This document shows positions 17,301 through 23,542 of a DNA stretch of 24,446 bases, in pieces (the stretch's first letter is position 1; each line of letters starts with the position of its first letter). A program made the position numbers and the translations under genes. The DNA is from Prevotella sp. CAG:617 (GTDB lineage Bacteria > Bacteroidota > Bacteroidia > Bacteroidales > Bacteroidaceae), in NCBI GenBank assembly GCA_000438115.1, contig FR903588.1, positions 6,145 through 30,590 on the forward strand, given 5' to 3'. The notes under the pieces were generated by a model. It had not been told where the DNA came from. It made no database searches and saw nothing but the letters and a program-made list of their open reading frames with translations.

Positions 17301-17607
17301 TGTAAAGTTCCACACCGCAGTTAAGTGCCGTTTGTCCGCCAAAAGCCAGCATAATGCCGTCCGGGCGTTCTTTCTGAATCACCTTCTCTACAAAGAACGG
17401 AGTGACGGGCAGGAAATATATCTGGTCGGCCACACCCTCACTGGTCTGCACCGTAGCAATATTCGGGTTAATCAGAATGGTGTAGATGCCTTCTTCTTTC
17501 AAGGCTTTCAAGGCCTGAGAGCCACTGTAGTCAAACTCACCGGCTTCACCGATTTTCAAAGCGCCGGAGCCCAGAATCAATACTTTTTTTATTTTATTGT
17601 CGTCCAT
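14377..17607 (-). CDS. carB: Carbamoyl-phosphate synthase, large subunit
   Basis: Makes carbamoyl phosphate from ammonia (passed from CarA), bicarbonate and two ATP, feeding pyrimidine and arginine synthesis. 1076 residues, full length. The two homologous ATP-grasp halves are visible: GSGALKIGEAGEFDYSG near residue 13 and its copy VVLGSGAYRIGSSVEFDW near 563, with an oligomerization region between. The C-terminal MGS-like allosteric domain starts near 940 (KKNILLSTGSAKQKAEML, then YATGGTSKYL). The start is ATG 17607, 48 nt after the carA stop. No promoter is seen in the gap, so it is the last gene of the operon, closed by the hairpin at 14289. Confidence 0.97.
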   Translation of the reverse strand: MDDNKIKKVLILGSGALKIGEAGEFDYSGSQALKALKEEGIYTILINPNIATVQTSEGVADQIYFLPVTPFFVEKVIQKERPDGIMLAFGGQTALNCGVELYNSGVLEKYNLKVLGTPVRAIMDTEDRELFVEKLNEIGVKTIKSEACENIEQARKAARELGYPIIIRAAYALGGLGSGFCDNEEELNKLAEKAFSFSPQVLVEKSLKGWKEIEYEVVRDRYDNCITVCNMENFDPLGIHTGESIVIAPSQTLTNSEYHKLRALSIKIVRHVGIVGECNVQYAFDPQSEDYRVIEVNARLSRSSALASKATGYPLAFVAAKLGLGYGLFELKNSVTKTTSAFFEPALDYVVCKIPRWDLGKFRGVDRELGSSMKSVGEVMAIGRTFEESIQKGLRMIGQGMHGYVDNKELQIENTDEALQEPTDKRIFVIAKAMEEGYTIDRIHELTKIDKWFLQKLRNIHDTDHELRACPSINVLDNELLRKAKVQGFSDFQIARALDMEQEMEIERAIDIIRMRRKQAGIVPFVKQIDTLAAEYPAQTNYLYLTYSGVAHDIQYEYDKRSVVVLGSGAYRIGSSVEFDWCGVQALNTIRREGYRSVMINYNPETVSTDYDMCDRLYFDELTYERVMDILDLETPYGVIVSTGGQIPNNLAMRLDAQQVPLLGTTAKHIDNAEDREKFSEMLGRIGVDQPQWSALTSMDDINEFIQKVGFPVLVRPSYVLSGAAMNVCSNQEELERFLKLAANVSKKHPVVVSQFLEHAKEVEMDAVARNGEIIAYAISEHIEFAGVHSGDATIQFPPQKLYVETARRIKKISKKIARELQISGPFNIQFLARENDIKVIECNLRASRSFPFVSKVLKINLIELATRIMLGLPVEKPASSLFDLEYVGVKASQFSFNRLQKADPVLGVDMASTGEVGCLGEDSRAALLKSMLSVGHRIPKKNILLSTGSAKQKAEMLFASKLLMEHGYKLYATGGTSKYLTENGIENTLVYWPSEEGHPQALDMLHNKEIDMVVNVPKNLTAGELDNGYKIRRAAIDLNVPLITNARLASAFIYAFCTMPLDELDIKSWQEYGVE

Positions 17608-17655
17608 GATGTGTCGTTTAATAGTTAGGAATATTGGTGGAATCTCAAGCCTTTG

Positions 17656-18762
17656 TTACAGGATTTTCACGAAGTCGTCAAACATGAATTCAGTGTCCAC
17701 CGGACCACTGCAGGCCTCGGGGTGGAACTGCGCGCTGAACCATGGGTTGTGCAGGTGGCGCACACCCTCGTTCGAACCGTCGTTCATGTTAATGAAATAA
17801 GGCTCCCAGTCGGCCGGAAGCGTATCGCTCTTCACGGCATATCCGTGATTCTGCGTCGTCACGAAGCAGCGGTTGGTTCCTACCATACGCACCGGCTGGT
17901 TGTGACTGCGGTGGCCGTATTTCAATTTGTAGATGGAGGCTCCGGCTGCCTTGGAAAGGAGCTGATTACCCATACAGATACCCATACAGGGACGCACCTG
18001 GCTGTTGCCCAGGAACTTTCGGATGTTTTCCACCGCTACGGAGCAAGTATCGGGGTCGCCCGGACCATTGGCCAGGAACAAACCGTCGAAAGCCATATCG
18101 TTGAAGTCATAGTCCCAGGGCACGCGGATGACCTCTACGCCGCGGTTAATCAGGCAACGGATGATGTTTGACTTCACACCGCAGTCAACCAGCACAACCT
18201 TCTTTCCGGCACCCTCATTGTAGCGGATAACTTCCTTGCAGGAAACCTGCTCCACATAGTTCACTCCGCTATACTGGGCTGAAGGCACATTGTCGGGCTG
18301 GTCGTCAAACAATATCTTGCCCATCATCACGCCGTGCTCGCGCAACACCTTGGTAAGCTGGCGGGTGTCGATACCCGTAATGCCCGGCACGTGCTCGCGT
18401 TTGAGCCAGTCGGCCAGACTTTCCACCGCATTCCAATGACTGTATTCCGTGCTGTAATCGCTCACGATCAGCGCAGATACGTAGATTTTGTCACTTTCCA
18501 TGAAGGTGGGCAGGCCGTTGGCCTCAAAAGTAAAGGGAGGCACGCCGTAGTTACCCACCAGCGGGTAAGTCAGCGCAAGCAACTGACCGGCATAAGAGGG
18601 GTCGGTGAGGCTCTCCGGATAACCCATCATGGCCGTATTGAAAACCACTTCTCCGGCTACCGGTGCTTCATAGCCGAAAGATTTTCCGCGGAAACTGGTC
18701 CCGTCGTCTAAAAGTAATGTGACATTTTTCATGCGATTGTCATTTATAGCTTGTTGGCTCAT
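17656..18762 (-). CDS. carA: Carbamoyl-phosphate synthase, small (glutaminase) subunit
   Basis: Class I glutamine amidotransferase subunit that releases ammonia from glutamine and channels it to CarB. 368 residues from ATG 18762. The N-terminal CPSase_sm domain covers about 11-150 (VAGEVVFNTAMMGYPESLTDPS). The glutaminase motif is GICMGNQ with nucleophile C263; H347 and E349 (FHPEA) complete the triad, and FLANGPGDPD precedes it. The ATG at 18762 overlaps the upstream stop by one base (TAATG), which favours termination-reinitiation. Homologues, however, begin at MKNVTLLLDDG, which here is an internal ATG at 18732, so that start is equally possible. It is the middle gene of the operon. Confidence 0.96.
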   Translation of the reverse strand: MSQQAINDNRMKNVTLLLDDGTSFRGKSFGYEAPVAGEVVFNTAMMGYPESLTDPSYAGQLLALTYPLVGNYGVPPFTFEANGLPTFMESDKIYVSALIVSDYSTEYSHWNAVESLADWLKREHVPGITGIDTRQLTKVLREHGVMMGKILFDDQPDNVPSAQYSGVNYVEQVSCKEVIRYNEGAGKKVVLVDCGVKSNIIRCLINRGVEVIRVPWDYDFNDMAFDGLFLANGPGDPDTCSVAVENIRKFLGNSQVRPCMGICMGNQLLSKAAGASIYKLKYGHRSHNQPVRMVGTNRCFVTTQNHGYAVKSDTLPADWEPYFINMNDGSNEGVRHLHNPWFSAQFHPEACSGPVDTEFMFDDFVKIL

Positions 18763-20645
18763 TATTTAATGTAATATTTTTCGTAATACTTGATAAATGC
18801 GCGGTTCACCTGCATATTGCCGCCCGGCGTGGGGTAGTTTCCGCTGAAATACCAGTCGCCCGGACTGGTGGGGCAGGCTTTGTGAAGCCCCTCGAGGGTC
18901 TGGTAAACGATTTTGACCTCGGCACGGATGGTACTCATGCAGAGCATTTCGGACATCTTGGCCGAAATTTCCTCATCGGTAAACGGAACGTACACCTCGG
19001 TCACGTAATTCCGGATGTCCTCCTTGGGCTTGTTTTCCTGGGCCTTACACTTGGCGTACACGTCGGTCAGCACATGACTGAGCCCGCGCTCCTTGAGCAG
19101 CTCCACGGCAGCGCGGAAGGCGATAAATTCGTCCATATTGGCCATATCAATGCCGTAGTAGTCAGGATAGCGCACCTGCGGCGACGACGATACGATGACG
19201 ATGCGCCGCGGATGCAGCCGGTCGAGTATGCGGATGATGCTCTCGCGCAGGGTTGTACCGCGCACGATGCTGTCGTCAATGACCACCAGATTGTCCACGC
19301 CCGGCTCCACACTGCCGTAGGTCACGTCGTACACGTGTGCGGCCAGGTCGTTGCGACTGGCGCCCTCGGCAATAAAGGTGCGCATCTTGATGTCCTTCCA
19401 GGCCACCTTTTCCGAACGCACGCGGCGGTTCATGATACGTTCCAGGTCCTCGTGGGTGATTTTCGGGCCCAGCGTCTCGATTTCACGTATTTTTTCCTCG
19501 TTCAGTTTCTCATTGAAACCGGCAATCAGCCCATAGAAGGCCGATTCAGCCGTATTGGGAATAAACGACACCACGGTGTGGTCAATGTCGTTGTCGACAG
19601 CCTTCAGGATGGCCGGCACGAGCTGCCGCCCCAGTTCCTTGCGCTCCCGGTAGATGTCGCAATCGCTGCCCCGGCTGAAGTAGACGCGCTCAAACGAGCA
19701 GGCGGCATAGTTTTTCGGCTCCAGAATCTGCTCGGTGCGTATCTCGCCGCATTTGTTCACCAGAATGGCTTCGCCGGGCTTGAGTTCGTGCACCTCTTCG
19801 GCGTTGACGTCGAGGGTGGTCTGAATGACGGGGCGTTCGGAAGCCAGGACAAATATGTCGTCGTTGCGATACCAGAAGGCCGGACGGATGCCCCACGGGT
19901 CGCGCAGCGTAAACATCTCGCCGCTGCCGGTGGCGCCACACAACACGTAGCCGCCGTCCCAAACCGGAGCTGCCGTACGCAACACGTTGGCCAGGTTGAT
20001 GTGGTCCTCGATATAGCGGGTGATGTCCAGTCCCTCCAGTCCTTTTTTGCGGGCCTCCTCAAACAGGCGCTCGCTCTCGCGGTCCAGCCGGTGGCCCAGC
20101 TGCTCGAGCAGGATATAGGTGTCCGCAAACATACGCGGGTGCTGGCCCGTACGGGCTATTTCGTGAAAGATTTCCTCCACATTGGTCATGTTGAAGTTGG
20201 CACAGATGCAAAGGTTCTTGGCCCGCCAGTTGTTACGGCGCAGAAAGGGGTGGATATAAGAAAGACCACGCTTGCCGGTAGTGGAATACCGGAGGTGGCC
20301 CATATAGATTTCGCCTGCAAAAGGCAGATGACGAACAGCATAAGCGGGGTCGCTCAGCTGCTGCTGCGGAATGTCTTTAAAATGAGCATGAACGTTACTG
20401 AAGATTTCCTGAATGGCGGTAGTCCCCATGGCCCGCTCGCGGAACATGTATTCCTCACCGGGAGCAGCGTCCAGCTTTACACATGCCAGTCCCGCGCCTT
20501 CCTGGCCGCGGTTGTGCTGCTTTTCCATCATCAGGTACAATTTGTTCAAACCATACATCCACGTACCGTAATGCTCCTTGTAGTACGACAAGGGTTTCAG
20601 CAGGCGGATCATGGCTACTCCACATTCATGTTTTAAAGGTTCCAT
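18762..20645 (-). CDS. purF: PurF-like amidophosphoribosyltransferase, enlarged form
   Basis: Glutamine PRPP amidotransferase fold: an Ntn-type glutaminase domain joined to a type I phosphoribosyltransferase domain. PurF makes phosphoribosylamine, the first purine intermediate. 627 residues against about 470-510 for usual PurF. The likely nucleophile is C8 after a 7-residue leader (MEPLKHE), as in PurF forms that trim a propeptide. Glutaminase motifs: RGQEGAG (46-52), GHLRYSTTG (116-124), RDPWGIRP (248-255). The HNGNLTN motif reads ANFNMTN (149-155), placing Phe where the oxyanion-hole Gly is expected. The PRPP loop VVIDDSIVRGTT (454-465) and YGIDMANMDEFIA are intact. About 115 extra residues follow. 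It shares a promoter with carAB and its stop overlaps the carA start. A canonical purF may exist elsewhere, so this copy's exact reaction is not certain. Confidence 0.88.
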   Translation of the reverse strand: MEPLKHECGVAMIRLLKPLSYYKEHYGTWMYGLNKLYLMMEKQHNRGQEGAGLACVKLDAAPGEEYMFRERAMGTTAIQEIFSNVHAHFKDIPQQQLSDPAYAVRHLPFAGEIYMGHLRYSTTGKRGLSYIHPFLRRNNWRAKNLCICANFNMTNVEEIFHEIARTGQHPRMFADTYILLEQLGHRLDRESERLFEEARKKGLEGLDITRYIEDHINLANVLRTAAPVWDGGYVLCGATGSGEMFTLRDPWGIRPAFWYRNDDIFVLASERPVIQTTLDVNAEEVHELKPGEAILVNKCGEIRTEQILEPKNYAACSFERVYFSRGSDCDIYRERKELGRQLVPAILKAVDNDIDHTVVSFIPNTAESAFYGLIAGFNEKLNEEKIREIETLGPKITHEDLERIMNRRVRSEKVAWKDIKMRTFIAEGASRNDLAAHVYDVTYGSVEPGVDNLVVIDDSIVRGTTLRESIIRILDRLHPRRIVIVSSSPQVRYPDYYGIDMANMDEFIAFRAAVELLKERGLSHVLTDVYAKCKAQENKPKEDIRNYVTEVYVPFTDEEISAKMSEMLCMSTIRAEVKIVYQTLEGLHKACPTSPGDWYFSGNYPTPGGNMQVNRAFIKYYEKYYIK

Positions 20646-20678
20646 ATACTTATGTCACTGATAATTAATATTCTGGAA

Positions 20679-20700
20679 TGCGAACAGACAGAAGTTCGCA
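20679..20700. promoter_or_regulatory. Inverted repeat in the purF-carAB leader
   Basis: TGCGAAC (20679-20685) and GTTCGCA (20694-20700) are perfect inverse complements with an 8-nt spacer, just after the predicted transcription start (about 20707). It could be an operator or a leader hairpin. Its core GCGAA-N10-TTCGC matches the repeat at 20745. Confidence 0.55.
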
Positions 20701-20713
20701 CCTTTTCAACCTG

Positions 20714-20744
20714 CAAAGATACTGCAACCCTCGGGAAGTACAAA
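20714..20744 (-). promoter_or_regulatory. Consensus promoter of the purF-like-carA-carB operon
   Basis: On the minus strand -33 TTTG (20744-20741) and -7 TATCTTTG (20721-20714) are 19 nt apart, a full Bacteroidetes consensus. The leader to ATG 20645 would be about 60 nt. Confidence 0.82.
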
Positions 20745-20765
20745 GCGAAAAGCTAATATTTTCGC
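20745..20765. promoter_or_regulatory. Inverted repeat abutting the -33 box of purF-carAB
   Basis: GCGAAAA (20745-20751) and TTTTCGC (20759-20765) are perfect inverse complements around 7 nt. The repeat touches the -33 element directly, a typical operator or activator position. The inner core GCGAA-N11-TTCGC is shared with 20680-20699. Confidence 0.6.
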
Positions 20766-20888
20766 GCTGTGCTGCGGTATGAAGGCGCACTTCGGCACGG
20801 CTCTCCGCCGCACCTCAGCAGGCTTCCTGCCTCCACACGGGTCCTCGGGCTGCATATCCCGGCCCAGAAACCCGGCAACCCCGAAAGA
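20766..20888. other. Rest of the 366-bp gap between the SPFH and purF-like genes
   Basis: The gap 20646-21011 holds, from the SPFH side, a hairpin (20990-21005), repeat array D (20889-20972), this plain stretch, and then the operator-like repeats and promoter of the operon. I see no gene or further site here; the short frames have no family resemblance. Confidence 0.5.
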
Positions 20889-20972
20889 CAAAAAACAGAA
20901 CGGCATCTTTTAAAAATTTTCCGGCACCTTGTTGTTTTTTTCCGGCACCTGAAAAATTCTTTCTGCCGTCTG
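20889..20972 (-). repeat. 21-bp-phased repeat array D (4 units)
   Basis: Read on the minus strand, units begin at 20972, 20951, 20930 and 20909. The boxes are CAGACGGCAG, CAGGTGCCGG, AAGGTGCCGG and AAGATGCCGT, each followed by an 11-nt A/T half (AAAGAATTTTT, AAAAAAACAAC, AAAATTTTTAA, TCTGTTTTTTG). A weaker fifth unit in phase begins at 20993. CCGGCACC recurs on the plus strand at 20921 and 20942, exactly 21 bp apart. The array points towards the purF-like gene and ends 145 bp before its -33 box. Confidence 0.7.
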
Positions 20973-20989
20973 TTTTTCCGACAGTGCGG

Positions 20990-21005
20990 GGCCGGTTTCC
21001 CGGCC
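20990..21005 (-). terminator. Hairpin just after the SPFH gene
   Basis: On the minus strand GGCCGG-GAAA-CCGGCC is a perfect 6-bp G+C stem with a GAAA (GNRA) tetraloop, 6 nt after the stop. No T-run follows, so it may protect the 3' end or pause polymerase rather than terminate alone. Confidence 0.5.
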
Positions 21006-21011
21006 TTTCCG

Positions 21012-21962
21012 TCAGGGTTCCTTAAACAGGTCCTTGATGCCGCCGATGGAGCCCATCAGATTGCTGGCCTCATAGGGCAGGTAGACCACCTTGTTGTCCT
21101 TGCCGTCGGCCACGGCACGCATCATCTCGATGTACTTCTGGGCCAGCAGGTAGCTGGCCGGATTTGAGGTTTTGCCCACGGCCTCCGTAATACGCTCAAT
21201 GGCTACGGCCTCAGCCTCGGCCTGCTTGATTTTGGCCTGGGCCAGACCCTCGGCGCGCAGGATTTCGCGCTGCTTGTCGGCCTCGGCACGGTTGATAATG
21301 GCGGTTTTCTCGCCCTCCGACTTCAGGATGGCCGAAGCCTTTTCGCCCTCGGAGGTCAGGATTTCGGCACGCTTGTTCCGCTCGGCCTGCATCTGTTTTT
21401 CCATCGCCTGGAGCACCGTTTGCGGCGGGGTGATGTCCTGCAGCTCCACGCGGTTGACCTTGATGCCCCATTTGTTGGTTGCGTCGTCCAACACGGCACG
21501 CAGACGGGTGTTGATGGTGTCGCGCGAGGTGAGCGTTTCGTCCAGCTCCAGCTCGCCGATAATGTTACGCAGGGTGGTCTGCGTCAGTTTTTCAATGGCG
21601 TTGGGCAGATTGCTGATTTCATAAACCGCCTTGAAGGGGTCGACTATCTGGAAGTAAAGCAAAGCGTTGATTTCGGTCTGTACGTTATCCTTGGTAATCA
21701 CGTTTTGCTTGTCAAAGTCGTACACCTGCTCACGAAGGTCAATGGAGTCGACGTAACGATAGGCCCCGCGCCGCATGACTACCATGGTCTTGGGCCGGTC
21801 AATAAAAGGAATAATGATATTGATACCCGGCGCAAGGGTTGAATGATATTTTCCGAGGCGTTCAATCACCTTGGTTTCCGACTGCGGAATAATCAGGATA
21901 CCGCGTTTGAGCAAAATCAGCACACCCACCACAAGGATGGCCAGAAGAATGTAAATAGACAT
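21012..21962 (-). CDS. SPFH/stomatin-like membrane protein (QmcA type)
   Basis: 316-residue SPFH (stomatin/prohibitin/flotillin/HflK-C) protein that oligomerises at the inner membrane and organises membrane proteins or proteases. A single N-terminal membrane helix (residues 2-19) is followed by the SPFH domain (about 22-185; IPQSETKVIERLGKYHSTLAPGINIIIPF, where IIPQSETKV is the family opening). A charged Ala/Glu/Lys coiled coil then runs from about 190 to 270 (EKQMQAERNKRAEILTSEGE) and the Gly-rich tail is short. The length and motifs fit QmcA/paraslipin. The gene lies 38 nt after the NfeD-like gene, with which such proteins are commonly paired; the NfeD partner should bind or regulate it. 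Confidence 0.9.
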   Translation of the reverse strand: MSIYILLAILVVGVLILLKRGILIIPQSETKVIERLGKYHSTLAPGINIIIPFIDRPKTMVVMRRGAYRYVDSIDLREQVYDFDKQNVITKDNVQTEINALLYFQIVDPFKAVYEISNLPNAIEKLTQTTLRNIIGELELDETLTSRDTINTRLRAVLDDATNKWGIKVNRVELQDITPPQTVLQAMEKQMQAERNKRAEILTSEGEKASAILKSEGEKTAIINRAEADKQREILRAEGLAQAKIKQAEAEAVAIERITEAVGKTSNPASYLLAQKYIEMMRAVADGKDNKVVYLPYEASNLMGSIGGIKDLFKEP

Positions 21963-22000
21963 GGTTTCTTAATTTTTTAATGATTAAATTCGTTTTCCAC

Positions 22001-22465
22001 TCATTGTTGGGCCGGAGATGCATCGATGGGCTCCACCGTCAGGATGATGCCTTCACGCCCCACAACCCTTACCGCAGAGCCTTTTTCGAGCGTCAGCTGG
22101 CGCTGGCCGGCGCAGGCCTTCCAGTCGTCACCGTCAATGGCCACCCGTCCGAAGCGTCCGGACTCGATGGTCTGGCTCACCACACCCTCGCGCCCCATCA
22201 CGGCGTCGACATTGCTCAACCGCTCCTTGTGGTGCGACTTTTTCAGCAGCCGCACGATGAGCGGACGCACAAATACAATCATCCCCGCGGCCACAACCGA
22301 CAGCGTAAGCACCTGCACGTCGAAGCCGCCGCCCAACAGGGCCACAACCAGAGCGCCCAGCGCGCCCACACTGACACAAAGCAGGAAAAAAGTGCCCGTA
22401 GTCATCTCGATTACGATGCACAGCAGGCAGACAATGCCCCAGAGTATAGCCAATTCAGTTTTCAT
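22001..22465 (-). CDS. NfeD-like membrane protein
   Basis: 154 residues, the short form of NfeD without the ClpP-type protease domain. Three hydrophobic helices (about 5-24, 25-46 and 49-72) are followed by a soluble OB-fold domain (about 88-150; GREGVVSQTIESGRFGRVAIDGDDW). NfeD proteins pair with SPFH/stomatin proteins, and the next gene is one. The first gene of the two-gene operon, it has a promoter at 22515-22546 and a leader of about 45 nt. Confidence 0.87.
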   Translation of the reverse strand: MKTELAILWGIVCLLCIVIEMTTGTFFLLCVSVGALGALVVALLGGGFDVQVLTLSVVAAGMIVFVRPLIVRLLKKSHHKERLSNVDAVMGREGVVSQTIESGRFGRVAIDGDDWKACAGQRQLTLEKGSAVRVVGREGIILTVEPIDASPAQQ

Positions 22466-22502
22466 TTTTCAAAAGGAATAAAAAGGTGTGTCAATCAATT
22501 AT

Positions 22503-22510
22503 TAGGTTTG
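22503..22510 (+). promoter_or_regulatory. Possible plus-strand -7 box in the divergent region
   Basis: TAGGTTTG fits TAnnTTTG on the plus strand. It would give the phosphoesterase gene a leader of about 210 nt. No -33 TTTG is seen, so support is weak. Confidence 0.3.
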
Positions 22511-22514
22511 CCTA

Positions 22515-22546
22515 CGAATTTACGGAATCCGCGTGACCCGACCAAA
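22515..22546 (-). promoter_or_regulatory. Promoter of the NfeD-SPFH operon
   Basis: On the minus strand -33 TTTG (22546-22543) and -7 TAAATTCG (22522-22515) are 20 nt apart. The -7 box has one change from TAnnTTTG, the same change as at aspS. Confidence 0.6.
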
Positions 22547-22563
22547 CGGGAACCCCGTTTTTT
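22544..22563 (+). terminator. Small terminator-like hairpin
   Basis: AAACGGG (22544-22550) pairs with CCCGTTT (22554-22560), followed by TTT. It resembles a plus-strand terminator but no plus-strand gene ends nearby. It overlaps the -33 box of the NfeD promoter, so it may be an operator, or an attenuator for the phosphoesterase leader. Confidence 0.35.
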
Positions 22564-22726
22564 AAAAGCAATCCGTCATACGAACATCACAATTCCGTCA
22601 CGACAGCATCATGAAAACCCCTTTATTTTGCCACTGCAAAAGCAAAACGGGACACAGGTGTCTGCTCCTGCCGGCACATGCTGACTACGCCGCAATAACC
22701 GAACATTCATTTTAGTCTGAAACACA

Positions 22727-23542
22727 ATGTATGACTCCTCCAAAAACCTACGGCCCCACTACCGTACCATCGTACTCTCCGACATTCATCTGGGTACAAA
22801 ACACGCCAAGGTAAACGAAGTGACCGACTACCTGTCGTCGGTCGACTGCGACCGGCTCATTCTTAACGGCGACATCATCGACGGGTGGCACCTGCAAAAG
22901 TCGGGCATCAAGAAATGGCGCCCCGAACACACCCGATTCTTTAAAGTCATCATGAAAATGATGGAAAAGCACGACACTGAAATCATCTACGTAAGGGGTA
23001 ATCACGATGATTTTCTCGACACCCTCACGCCGCTAAAGATGGGGTGCATGAAAATCGTAAAGGAATATTTTCTGGAAGGACTCGACGGCAACCGCTATCT
23101 GGTGGTACACGGCGACATCTTCGACCGGGTATGCACACACATGAAATGGCTGGCACTGCTGGGCGACGCCGGCTATACAGCCCTGCTCTGGCTCAACAGC
23201 CTCTACAACCGGTGGCGGTGCTACCGTCATAAGCCCTACTACTCGCTCTCGCAGGCCATCAAGCAGAAGGTAAAAAACGCCGTGTCCTACATCTCCGACT
23301 TCGAGCAGGTTCTGGCCAGTGTGGCACGCGAACGGCTGTGTCAGGGAGTCATTTGCGGACATATCCATCACCCCGACGACCGCATGATAGGCTCCATACG
23401 CTACCTGAACTCGGGCGACTGGGTGGAAACCCTCTCGGCCCTGACCGAGGATTATCAGGGCAACTGGAACATCCAGCGCTACTACTCCGCCGGACAAACC
23501 GGCACGCACACCGGTTCGCAACTGAAAAACGTCGTATTATGA
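22727..23542 (+). CDS. COG2908 metallophosphoesterase (UDP-2,3-diacylglucosamine diphosphatase-like)
   Basis: Calcineurin-fold, dinuclear-metal phosphohydrolase of 271 residues. All metal motifs are present: SDIHLG (D19, H21), NGDIIDGW (D49), RGNHDD (N92, H93), VHGD (H128) and CGHIHHP (H212, H214). LpxH, the lipid A enzyme that splits UDP-2,3-diacylglucosamine, belongs to the same COG. This protein, with GNHD instead of GNRD and the WLALLGDAGYTALLWLN insert, resembles the wider subgroup often annotated as LpxH-like and found next to glycosyltransferases. The substrate may therefore be another nucleotide- or phosphate-linked lipid. The stop overlaps the next start (ATGA at 23539-23542), coupling it to a glycosyltransferase. 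Confidence 0.85.
   Translation: MYDSSKNLRPHYRTIVLSDIHLGTKHAKVNEVTDYLSSVDCDRLILNGDIIDGWHLQKSGIKKWRPEHTRFFKVIMKMMEKHDTEIIYVRGNHDDFLDTLTPLKMGCMKIVKEYFLEGLDGNRYLVVHGDIFDRVCTHMKWLALLGDAGYTALLWLNSLYNRWRCYRHKPYYSLSQAIKQKVKNAVSYISDFEQVLASVARERLCQGVICGHIHHPDDRMIGSIRYLNSGDWVETLSALTEDYQGNWNIQRYYSAGQTGTHTGSQLKNVVL

Noticed and set aside
18882..20636. Open frame of 584 codons antisense to the purF-like gene
   Set aside because: It mirrors a clearly conserved gene almost end to end, has no recognisable domain, and long antisense frames are expected at this G+C content.
20679..20700. Riboswitch in the purF-carAB leader
   Set aside because: The leader is only about 60 nt with one 7-bp stem, too short and simple for known purine or PRPP riboswitches; an operator or simple hairpin fits better.
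22573..22600. Repeated CCGTCA words in the nfeD/phosphoesterase gap
   Set aside because: 22 bp apart, no A/T tract pattern, only two copies; probably chance.
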